Positions 1 to 7,168 of a DNA stretch of 64,000 bases are shown piece after piece; the first letter of the stretch is position 1, and every line of letters starts with the position of its first letter. A program made the translations under genes and the position numbers. Source of the stretch: Luteibacter sp. OK325. GTDB lineage: Bacteria > Pseudomonadota > Gammaproteobacteria > Xanthomonadales > Rhodanobacteraceae. A model generated the notes under the pieces. The model made no database searches and was not told the DNA's origin. It saw only the letters and a list, made by a program, of their open reading frames with translations. The stretch spans positions 806,001-870,000 of the forward strand of contig NZ_QAOX01000002.1 of NCBI RefSeq assembly GCF_003050935.1, in the 5' to 3' direction.

Positions 1-420
1 GTAAACGGCTACCGAATCGGCCGTGGCCAGGGCGGCCATCGTGCCGGCGCCGATCGCACCATCCACACCGAGCTGCGGCGAGGCACCGAGTGAGTTCAAC
101 ACCCGTTGCAGCAGCTTCGAGGCATTGGCGCCGGCATTGACCTGGAAGTCGAAGACGATGTTCGCCAGCGGCTGCAGGGCGATCTCGTCGCCGTGCACCT
201 TGTCCCAGTAGAGCGCCTTGTAGATCGTGCCGGCCTGGGCGTCGGTCAGGGCGCGCAGGTTGTCGAGCGTGGGCTGGAGGTTCAGCAGGCGCAGCGCGCA
301 CTGCTGGAACGTCCCGATGGTTACGCCCTTGTTGGTCGCGCCGCCCGGATCGGCGGGGTCGTTGACGAACCCGCCCTCGTGCTTGAGCAACGTGGGAAAA
401 AAGGTACTGAAGTCGGCCAT
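1..420 (-). CDS. Glycoside hydrolase family 108 muramidase, 3' end cut by window
   Basis: The first 140 codons are present; the reading frame stays open to base 1. The protein begins MADFSTFFPTLLKHEGG and continues with the NDPADPGGATNKGVT block. This is the signature of GH108 (N-acetylmuramidase, formerly 'secretion activator protein'), in which the Glu of the HEGG motif (residue 15) is the catalytic acid. A TLDNLRALT / IYKALYWDKV segment and the start of a C-terminal peptidoglycan-binding region (LQRVLNSLG, about residue 105 on) follow. GGGAGATCACTC precedes the ATG as a ribosome binding site. Members cleave peptidoglycan glycan strands and often serve phage lysis or protein secretion. No holin or phage gene is visible here, so its role is open. 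Confidence 0.85.
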   Translation of the reverse strand, partial: MADFSTFFPTLLKHEGGFVNDPADPGGATNKGVTIGTFQQCALRLLNLQPTLDNLRALTDAQAGTIYKALYWDKVHGDEIALQPLANIVFDFQVNAGANASKLLQRVLNSLGASPQLGVDGAIGAGTMAALATADSVAVY

Positions 421-537
421 GAGTGATCTCCCGATGCGGCGTAGTGGGCCCTGGTGGGATCACTATCGGTTCGCATCGGCACGCGCGGGATCGGGAAAAC
501 ACTGATTACCGCGCGTGCGAATCCTGATCGCGTCATG

Positions 538-1188
538 TCATGGTTCGAGGGCGGTGAGTCCTTCGCGCAGGGCGTAACGCGTGAGCTGCGCAATGCCGTT
601 GATGCCGAGCTTGGCCATGATGTGCTCGCGGTGCGTGCCGACGGTCTTGACGCTCACGTGCAGGCGCACCGAGATGTCCCGTGCACTGAACCCTTCGGCG
701 AACAACTGGGTGATTTCCCGTTCGCGCGGACTCAACGGCTCGCGCGGCGCGAAGGAAGGTGAGCTCGTGCGTCGCATGCCATCCACCAGCAGATGGGCGA
801 TATCCGGGCTGATGAAGAAACGCGAACGCATGACGCTGTCGATCGCCTCGTGCAGCACCTCGAAACCGTCGCGTTTGAGCACATAGCCGTGCGCGCCGGC
901 GTCGAAGGCGGCGCGTACCCAGCGTGAATCGTCGTACGACGATAAGCAAAGCAGCCGCGTACGTGGACATCGCGGCGCGATGCGGCGTATCGCTTCCAGG
1001 CCGCTCAGGCCGCGCATGGCGCAGTCGAAGACGATCAGTCCGGGCTGGCAGCGAAGCGCCACGCGCACGCAGTCGCGTCCGTCGGCGGTGCTACCGATCA
1101 CCTCGTAGCGTGGCAGCGCGGCCAGCAGCGACGCGACGCCCTCGCGCAGCAACGCCTGCTCGTCGGCAAGCAGCACGGTCAGCGGCAT
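538..1188 (-). CDS. NarL/FixJ-family response regulator (REC + LuxR-type HTH)
   Basis: The N-terminal receiver domain (about residues 1-120) has the acidic pocket as Asp9-Glu10, the phospho-acceptor Asp55 in IVFDCAMRG, and a Lys in GYVLKRDG. The C-terminal LuxR/GerE helix-turn-helix (about 150-210) carries LSPREREITQLFAEGFSARD and VKTVGTHREHIMAKLG. It should bind DNA when phosphorylated by a sensor kinase, but no kinase gene is in the window, so it is an orphan here. The ATG at 1188 is chosen because the protein then begins MPLTVLLADE as usual in the family; a GTG at 1200 adds four residues. Neither start has a strong ribosome binding site. Confidence 0.85.
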   Translation of the reverse strand: MPLTVLLADEQALLREGVASLLAALPRYEVIGSTADGRDCVRVALRCQPGLIVFDCAMRGLSGLEAIRRIAPRCPRTRLLCLSSYDDSRWVRAAFDAGAHGYVLKRDGFEVLHEAIDSVMRSRFFISPDIAHLLVDGMRRTSSPSFAPREPLSPREREITQLFAEGFSARDISVRLHVSVKTVGTHREHIMAKLGINGIAQLTRYALREGLTALEP

Positions 1189-1223
1189 CACCGGAAACAC
1201 CCAGCCAGGGTGGGCACGCGGTC

Positions 1224-1254
1224 AAAACGTAAAACACCGCCACGAGGGGCGGTG
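1224..1254 (-). terminator. Rho-independent terminator after the CHAT-like gene
   Basis: A 7-bp stem (CACCGCC / GGCGGTG) is followed, in the minus-strand direction, by TTTTACGTTTT. It lies downstream of the gene at 1369-1887 and upstream of the response-regulator gene, so the two are probably transcribed separately. Confidence 0.6.
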
Positions 1255-1319
1255 GTGTGGTCATGCGAAGACATCCTGGACCCCCTTGAAGACCCTCTGC
1301 CAGCTCCCCTGCCGGATGG

Positions 1320-1347
1320 ACGGCCGCCGGGCTCTCCCGGCGGCCGT
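1320..1347 (-). terminator. Strong hairpin, possible first terminator of the CHAT-like gene
   Basis: A perfect 12-bp stem (ACGGCCGCCGGG / CCCGGCGGCCGT) with a 4-base loop lies 21 bases beyond the stop codon of the gene at 1369-1887. It has no clear U-tract on either strand, so it may act as an mRNA 3'-end stabiliser ahead of the terminator at 1224-1254. Confidence 0.4.
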
Positions 1348-1368
1348 TACGCGCGCGGGCGTCGGACC

Positions 1369-1887
1369 TTAAAGATTGCCGATGCCTGTCGTGATCTCGT
1401 CGACACCGTCCTGCTTGGCGAATTCCTTCCATAGGTCGCTACCCGATGGATTGATCGGCGAGATGCCGTCCGTCCCGCCACCGGCGAAAGCGGTGCTCTT
1501 GCCCACTTCGTCGAAGAGGAGGTCGCGCTTGGTGGCCAGCACGCGGGCGCCGGTATCGTTGGCCAGGCGTTGCGCGGGCGCCCACAGCTCGTTGGTGTCG
1601 CTCAGCGTGCCGCCGCTCTTGGTGACTGCGCTCTCGCAGTTGGCCATCACGACACGCTGGACGCCGAGTCGGGTCACGCACTGGGCGAGCGATTTCAGTA
1701 TGTCCACCCCTTTGATCTCGTCGCGGTGGCCGACCACGATCAACAACGAAAATTCTTTCGAAGTGACGTTGCCGAGCGCGGATCCGTCGACCCAGTTCGA
1801 TACTGCGGGATACAGCGCTTGCAATCGCTTCGCTTCGCGCTCGCCGTCGGCGGAGCCGCTCGGCCAGGTAATAAGAGTCTTTGCCAT
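1369..1887 (-). CDS. Small CHAT/caspase-like protein of unknown function
   Basis: A 172-residue soluble protein with no signal peptide. GGAGCGTGTCCC before the ATG is a reasonable ribosome binding site. The middle resembles a clan CD cysteine peptidase core: a hydrophobic strand ending in His (FSLLIVVGH, His54), then about 25 residues, then a second strand ending in Cys (VQRVVMANCES, Cys84). In CHAT and caspase folds this His/Cys pair is catalytic, and 'CES' matches the usual 'ACeSg' of CHAT domains. I infer the fold only from this pattern; substrate and partners are unknown. It stands alone, closed by hairpins at 1320-1347 and 1224-1254. It could instead be a non-peptidase protein with a similar alpha/beta core. 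Confidence 0.6.
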   Translation of the reverse strand: MAKTLITWPSGSADGEREAKRLQALYPAVSNWVDGSALGNVTSKEFSLLIVVGHRDEIKGVDILKSLAQCVTRLGVQRVVMANCESAVTKSGGTLSDTNELWAPAQRLANDTGARVLATKRDLLFDEVGKSTAFAGGGTDGISPINPSGSDLWKEFAKQDGVDEITTGIGNL

Positions 1888-2002
1888 GGGACACGCTCCA
1901 GTCGGTGGGTAGGTGCGAGAACCGTAGTTCGGTGCACCCCACCGGCCGTATCGGCCAAATGCTGATTTTCGCGACGGGAACTACTTAGATGAGAACTGCG
2001 CC

Positions 2003-3541
2003 TCACATGTTGATGCGCGTGGCCTCGGCCGGGAGCACGGTCAGTTCGCGCCAGTCCAGTTGCTCGAGCAGGAAGTTGTAGTCATCGTCGCTGAGCTGGA
2101 ATGCTAGCCGGCAGCGCTCCAGCTCGGCACGCTGGGCCGCCACCGCCGCCTGGGACAACGCGCAATGACGGTCGAAGGCCTCGGTGCGGGCCGGCTGATC
2201 CAGCGCATCGGCTTCGATGCGGTAGAGCGCTGCGAGGCGTTTGCCCTCCTCGTCCGCTTCGATCGCCATGCGCTCCAGTGCCGCCTTGACCAGTCCCAGC
2301 CGCACCGTCCGCAGTTCCTGCTCGCCCACCGATCGCTGGTCGAGCCCGAGCAGGCGGATCACCGGGGCGAGGGTCAGTCCCTGCACTACCAGCGTCACCA
2401 GCACCACCGCGAAGGCGCTGAGCACCACCGTATCGCGTTGGGGGAAGTCGTCCGGAAGGATGAAGGCGGTGGCTAAGGTGACCAGCCCACGCATGCCACA
2501 CCAGCCGGCCAATGTCGCTTGTTGCCAGCTGGCGGGTGGCTCCTGTCCGCGACGTGCCCGGTACCAGACGACGGTGCGGTTGAAGGCCAGCGTAAAGACG
2601 ACACGCACGACGACCACGATGGCGGTGACGATCCCCGCGAAGATCAGCGCCTGGCGAAGATGCTCGCCGCTCATGTCGCCGACGATGCGTCGCGCCTGCA
2701 GGCCCATCAGCAGGAACGCGGTGACATTGAGGACGAACACCACTGCACCCCACACCGCATACGACTGCACGCGCAGCCTTGGCGAACTCGGATCCGAGCG
2801 TCGGGCGGCGACGGTCATCGCCATGGCGACCACGGCCAGCACGGGCGAGACATGCAGGTGCTCGGCGACGATCCACACCAGGAAGGTCGTGATGAACTGG
2901 AACAGGTTGCTGTCCAGCGTCCCGGTGATGAAGCGCGTGGCGTATGGCAACAGCACTCCCACCATCATGCCGAACAGCACGCCTCCCGGCGCCGCCAGGC
3001 CAAAACCCAGCACCTGTGCTGTCGTGACCGCGCCCGCCGTCTGCACCGACAAGGCCACGCCGAACAGCAGTAGCGCCGCCGCGTCGTTGAACAGGCTCTC
3101 GCCACGCAGGACCGCGTCGGTGCTACGCGGAATAGCCATGCCGGAGAGGATCGCCGTGGCCGCCGCGGCATCCGGTGGCGCGACGATGGCACCGAGCACC
3201 AGCGCCGCGGCGAACGGCAGGCCGGCGAGCGCCCAGCCGGCCCAAGCGACGAACAACGCCGTCAGCAACACGCCGCCGAGGGCTAGCGCGAGCAGCGGCA
3301 ACCAGAAGCGCTTCGCGCGGGAAAACGGGAAATCGAAGGCCGCATCCATCAACGCCGGCGCGATGAACAAGGGCAAGGCGGTGCGCGGATCGATCGGAAA
3401 ATCCGGCGCACCCGGCAGCAAGGCCACTCCCACTCCCGCCAGCGCGAGCATGGACGGATACGGCAACGAAAGGCGTCGGGCCACTTGCAGAAGCACGATG
3501 GCCGCCGCGAGCAACAGAAGCAGGCTCTCGAATAGAGTCAA
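2003..3541 (-). CDS. CPA1-family Na+/H+ antiporter
   Basis: A 512-residue inner-membrane protein with about 12 hydrophobic segments up to residue 400 and a cytosolic helical tail of about 110 residues. Diagnostic CPA1 blocks are GAIVAPPDAAAATAIL (about residues 117-132) and RGESLFNDAAALLLF, holding the conserved Asn-Asp pair of the transport site. It should exchange Na+ or K+ for protons to control cytoplasmic pH. The start is TTG at 3541, supported by GGGAGGCG eight to nine bases upstream; the first ATG would remove the first membrane segment. It probably forms a single-gene unit. Confidence 0.85.
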   Translation of the reverse strand: MTLFESLLLLLAAAIVLLQVARRLSLPYPSMLALAGVGVALLPGAPDFPIDPRTALPLFIAPALMDAAFDFPFSRAKRFWLPLLALALGGVLLTALFVAWAGWALAGLPFAAALVLGAIVAPPDAAAATAILSGMAIPRSTDAVLRGESLFNDAAALLLFGVALSVQTAGAVTTAQVLGFGLAAPGGVLFGMMVGVLLPYATRFITGTLDSNLFQFITTFLVWIVAEHLHVSPVLAVVAMAMTVAARRSDPSSPRLRVQSYAVWGAVVFVLNVTAFLLMGLQARRIVGDMSGEHLRQALIFAGIVTAIVVVVRVVFTLAFNRTVVWYRARRGQEPPASWQQATLAGWCGMRGLVTLATAFILPDDFPQRDTVVLSAFAVVLVTLVVQGLTLAPVIRLLGLDQRSVGEQELRTVRLGLVKAALERMAIEADEEGKRLAALYRIEADALDQPARTEAFDRHCALSQAAVAAQRAELERCRLAFQLSDDDYNFLLEQLDWRELTVLPAEATRINM

Positions 3542-3597
3542 GGGCGGCGCCTCCCAAGGTACGGTGCTTGGAGGTTACGTCTCTGCGACCGATGAGG

Positions 3598-4182
3598 CTA
3601 CTTCGCGGCAAAACCCCGCTTCACACCCCTGCCCAGCCACCAGCCGATCACGGCACCGGCGAGCAACCAGCCGAAGGCCTGCTCGATCAGGGTGCCGAAG
3701 GTAAACGCCGCGGGGAACCGGTACCAGTTCCAGAACGGCACGCTGAGCGACAGCCAGGCGAAGACGCCGAAGGCCAGGCCGGTATATAGCCCCCGGATGG
3801 CGTTGACCGTGGAGCGGATAAGGACCAGGGCGATCAGCAAGGCGGCAAGCGTGTCGGACAACCACTGATGGAACAGGTTGTAGCCCATCTGCATATAGTC
3901 GCGGCCATAGGGCGCATAGACGATGAAGGCGAAGGGCGAGGCTTTGGCCTTGGTAGAGAAAGCTTCGACGGCCTTGGGATCGTCGTGCTTGGCCATGTCG
4001 AAATACGGCAGGATGAAGATCGCATGCTCGTTCGGCAGGTTCTCGTGCAGTGCGGCCAGAACCTTGTCTTCGTTGAGCGGCGCCCGGACCGACATCTCGC
4101 CGATCGGCAGCACCATGTGCGCGAACGCACCCCACAGGAACATCACTAATCCGCCAAGCAAGGTGGCAATGGCAATGCGCAT
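3598..4182 (-). CDS. Small integral membrane protein, function unknown
   Basis: A 194-residue protein with an N-terminal membrane segment (MRIAIATLLGGLVMFLWGAF), a polar domain of about 80 residues, and three or four C-terminal hydrophobic segments from about residue 100 (LAALLIALVLI, GLAFGVFAWLSL, FGWLLAGAVIGWWLG). GGAGAAGG precedes the ATG at 4182. A longer in-frame reading begins inside the REP element at 4298-4380 (MNRLLQ is translated REP sequence) and is rejected. I recognise no functional family. The stop lies 56 bases before the antiporter start, so the two genes may share a transcript. Confidence 0.7.
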   Translation of the reverse strand: MRIAIATLLGGLVMFLWGAFAHMVLPIGEMSVRAPLNEDKVLAALHENLPNEHAIFILPYFDMAKHDDPKAVEAFSTKAKASPFAFIVYAPYGRDYMQMGYNLFHQWLSDTLAALLIALVLIRSTVNAIRGLYTGLAFGVFAWLSLSVPFWNWYRFPAAFTFGTLIEQAFGWLLAGAVIGWWLGRGVKRGFAAK

Positions 4183-4297
4183 GATCCTTCTCCGTGGCCG
4201 TGGTGGGTCGAGGGTACGACCGGATCGGGCCTCGGGGATATCGGTCTTTTGGGAGGGTGTCAGGCACCCCGACGACGCGCCGCGGCAGCGCGCTTCC

Positions 4298-4380
4298 TGT
4301 AGGAGCCGATTCATCGGCGAAAGGGTGCTAGCCCCATCCCTGCCCGCTGCCGCGGGATCGCCGATGAATCGGCTCCTACA
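4298..4380. repeat. REP pair, ATTCAT class, with central GC hairpin
   Basis: Two facing copies of the ATTCAT-class REP (TGTAGGAGCCGATTCATCGG and its reverse complement) flank a spacer that itself contains CCCGCTGCCGCGGG, giving three consecutive hairpins. The same spacer recurs at 11366-11498. It lies between two minus-strand genes. Confidence 0.9.
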
Positions 4381-4406
4381 ACTGCACGGGTGCGGGGAGG
4401 GTCGCG

Positions 4407-5738
4407 TCAGGACTTCTTTTCACGCGCCGCCGCGCGAGCCGCGCGCAACGCCGCCAGCTTCTCGCCCAGCTTCAGTTCCAGGCCGCGATCGACCGGCTCA
4501 TAGAACGTCATGCCAACAAGTTCATCCGGCAGGCACTGCTGGTCCAGCGCTACACCACCCTCGGCATCATGGTCGTACTGATAACCGCTGCCGTAGCCAA
4601 GGCCTTTCATCAGCTTGGTCGGCGCGTTGCGCAGGTGCATCGGCACATCCAGCGTGCCCATCTGCTTCACCGTAGCCTTCGCCTTGTTGAACGCCATGTA
4701 CGCCGCATTGCTCTTCGGCGAGATGGCCAGCCAGATCGCCAGCTGCGCGAGGCCAAGCTCGCCCTCAGGACTGCCAAGGCGCTCGAAGGTATCCCAGGCA
4801 TCGAGTGCCATGCGCCACGCACGTGGCTCAGCAAGGCCGACGTCTTCGACGGCCATGCGTGTCATGCGGCGCGCGAGATAGAGCGGATCGCAGCCGCCGT
4901 CGAGCATGCGGGTAAGCCAGTACACGGCGGCATCCGGATCGGACGAGCGCACGGATTTGTGCAGCGCCGAGATCTGGTCGTAGAACTGCTCGCCGCTCTT
5001 GTCGAAACGACGCGTGCGATCGGCCAGCACCTGCTCGAGCGTGACATCGTCGATATGCCCGCCGTCGGCCAGTTCGGCGGCGATTTCCAGCAGGGTGAGC
5101 GCGCGACGCACGTCGCCATCGGCGGCGCTGGCAATCAATCGCAGCGACGCGTCTTCAACGGTGAGGTTGAGATCACCCAGGCCGCGTTCGCTGTCGGCAA
5201 GCGCACGACGGAGCGCGGCGACGATGTCGTCCGGACTGACCGAATCGAGCACGTGCACGCGGCAACGCGACAGCAGCGCGGAGTTGAGCTCGAACGATGG
5301 GTTCTCGGTGGTCGCGCCGACGAAGATGATGACGCCGCGTTCGATGTGCGGCAGGAAGGCATCCTGTTGCGCCTTGTTGAAGCGATGCACCTCGTCGACG
5401 AAGAGCACGGTGCGGCGTCCCTGCGCGAAGTTGCCTTCGGCTTCGGCGAGCGCCTTGCGCACGTCCGGCAGGCCGCTCATCACCGCGGAAATCGCGCGGA
5501 AGTCCGCGTCCGCATAGCGCGCCACCAGCAGGGCCAGCGTGGTCTTGCCGCAGCCGGGCGGCCCCCACAGGATCATCGAATGGACCTTGCCCGCTTCGAG
5601 CGCGCGGCGCAGCGGCTTGCCTTCGCCGGCCACGCGCTGCTGCCCGACGATCTCGTCGAGGCTGCGCGGGCGCATGCGCTCGGCCAGCGGCTTCAGGGCT
5701 TCGGGTTCGGCGAACAGGCCGGGGGACTGAAAGGACAT
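4407..5738 (-). CDS. rarA: Replication-associated recombination protein A (AAA+ ATPase)
   Basis: RarA/MgsA is a clamp-loader-like AAA+ ATPase that acts at stalled replication forks with SSB. The 443-residue protein has Walker A GPPGCGKTT (59-67), Walker B VLFVDEVHRF (111-120), sensor region GATTENPSFELNSALLSRC and the C-terminal tetramerisation region ending in LPDELVGMTFYEP. Length fits the family. The ATG at 5738 has an upstream ACCGAGTCCC and no strong ribosome binding site. It lies downstream of DUF2339/DUF3999 and lolA-ftsK in the same direction, an order resembling that of Xanthomonas. Confidence 0.95.
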   Translation of the reverse strand: MSFQSPGLFAEPEALKPLAERMRPRSLDEIVGQQRVAGEGKPLRRALEAGKVHSMILWGPPGCGKTTLALLVARYADADFRAISAVMSGLPDVRKALAEAEGNFAQGRRTVLFVDEVHRFNKAQQDAFLPHIERGVIIFVGATTENPSFELNSALLSRCRVHVLDSVSPDDIVAALRRALADSERGLGDLNLTVEDASLRLIASAADGDVRRALTLLEIAAELADGGHIDDVTLEQVLADRTRRFDKSGEQFYDQISALHKSVRSSDPDAAVYWLTRMLDGGCDPLYLARRMTRMAVEDVGLAEPRAWRMALDAWDTFERLGSPEGELGLAQLAIWLAISPKSNAAYMAFNKAKATVKQMGTLDVPMHLRNAPTKLMKGLGYGSGYQYDHDAEGGVALDQQCLPDELVGMTFYEPVDRGLELKLGEKLAALRAARAAAREKKS

Positions 5739-5794
5739 GGGACTCGGTGCTGACGGTGAACGCCTAGTATCGCGCGTTCACCGTGCAGGCGGGC

Positions 5795-7168
5795 TCAAGG
5801 CGTTTCACGGGGGCCGCCAGGCGGCTTCCGCAGCAGGCTCAAGGCCATGCCGCCCACCACAAGCACGCCCAGGCCGAGGACCACCCAGAGGATCACTCGG
5901 GTCCAGTCGAAGGGGGCATTCGGCACGGCCAAAGCCTCTTCGCCCGCCATGCGCTCGGCTGGGCCGGTGCTGGCCTCGCTGGGCCGCCAGCCTTCCGGCT
6001 GCTGCTTGCGCAGGCCCGCCAGGGCATCGGCGACGGGCCACGCAGGGCGGCGCGCCAGGTGGCTGCCGGCGAGTAGCCGGTAAGGTGCCTGACCCTCCGG
6101 GAGGAAGACGAAGCGATCCGGCACCCACCCCAGCGCGAGATGCGGCGGATCGCGCAGCGGCGTGGCGGAGTGCAGGCGAAGCGCGTCACGGCGGCCGGCC
6201 GGGATCCTGAGCAGGGTGATCCCGTCGCCCTGCCCGGCGGTAACCACGAGCGTACCGAGCGACTCGCTCAGGTGATCGCCCTCGAGGGACATCGCATCGA
6301 CGCGCGCCACCGCATCGCTACCGCGCTGCAGACGCAATGCGTTGATCGGCAGCGCGGCGGGAAGCTTGTAGTCGTAGTCGACACCCTGCCCGCTGGCCTG
6401 CGTGCTGGTCGGCTGCACCTCGACCCACTGGCGTGGGGCTTCGTCGGCGCTGAGTTTTTCTTCCACGCGGCCGTTGAGGGTCGCGGTGGCCTCGCCTGCC
6501 GTCGCCCAGTGCACGCTGCCGCTGACAATGCGCACACGGAAATAGCGACCCGCCGCACCTTCGATCTTCACCGTACTGACGTCCGGCGTGTTGCCGCTAC
6601 GACCCATCGACAGGATCGTGGCCTGGCGGACCAGGCTCGTCCACGACTGCAGGTCGTCGCTGACGTCGATCGAGACGTTGTCGAGCTGGACATCCGCACC
6701 CTCGCTCACCTGGGTGGGCGGGAAGGTGATCTGCGAGAGGGTGATGGGTGTATGCGCATCGATCAGCCACTCCTTCACCGGGCCCGGCGCGTTGTCGTTG
6801 CCGGGCTGGATGACGATGTCGCCATTGGTGCTGCGCTCGATGCGCGGCCCGGGCGAGCCCGCTTCGGCCGGCGGCACGGCGAGCAAGGGCAAGCTCAGCG
6901 TTACCGGGCGCGATACGGACTGCAGCGGCTGGTACGGCGCCGAGGGCACTTGCTGCCCGGACGCATCGACGACCACGACGTCGCCCAGTGCCGCATCGGG
7001 CCGCGTCCACAGGTAAGCGTCCTGCGGTAGCGCTACGACATACGCCGGCGCACCGGGTGCCGCCTTGATCGGATACGCGAAGGCGAACTGGTCGGCGGGC
7101 GCGGCGGCATACGCGCAGGAGGCGACGAGGGCGAGGGCCAACAGACCGTGGCGAACGTCAGGACGCAT
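5795..7168 (-). CDS. DUF3999 family protein
   Basis: A 457-residue protein with a signal peptide (MRPDVRHGLLALALVASCAYA), a large periplasmic beta-rich region and one C-terminal membrane segment (VILWVVLGLGVLVVGGMALSLL) followed by a short basic tail. This architecture and its position directly after a DUF2339 gene are typical of DUF3999; no biochemical role is established. The ATG at 7168 overlaps the end of the DUF2339 gene by 11 bases (ATGCGTCCTGA), so translation is probably coupled. The longer open frame to 7342 lies wholly inside the DUF2339 gene and is rejected as the start. The two products probably work together in the inner membrane. Confidence 0.8.
   Translation of the reverse strand: MRPDVRHGLLALALVASCAYAAAPADQFAFAYPIKAAPGAPAYVVALPQDAYLWTRPDAALGDVVVVDASGQQVPSAPYQPLQSVSRPVTLSLPLLAVPPAEAGSPGPRIERSTNGDIVIQPGNDNAPGPVKEWLIDAHTPITLSQITFPPTQVSEGADVQLDNVSIDVSDDLQSWTSLVRQATILSMGRSGNTPDVSTVKIEGAAGRYFRVRIVSGSVHWATAGEATATLNGRVEEKLSADEAPRQWVEVQPTSTQASGQGVDYDYKLPAALPINALRLQRGSDAVARVDAMSLEGDHLSESLGTLVVTAGQGDGITLLRIPAGRRDALRLHSATPLRDPPHLALGWVPDRFVFLPEGQAPYRLLAGSHLARRPAWPVADALAGLRKQQPEGWRPSEASTGPAERMAGEEALAVPNAPFDWTRVILWVVLGLGVLVVGGMALSLLRKPPGGPRETP

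Noticed and set aside
1-420. GH108 gene as a sign of a prophage
   Set aside because: No holin, spanin, capsid or integrase gene is seen in the adjoining sequence; the family also occurs outside phages.
4183-4314. Longer start for the membrane protein at 3598-4182
   Set aside because: It begins inside a REP element and lacks a ribosome binding site, whereas the ATG at 4182 has GGAGAAGG.
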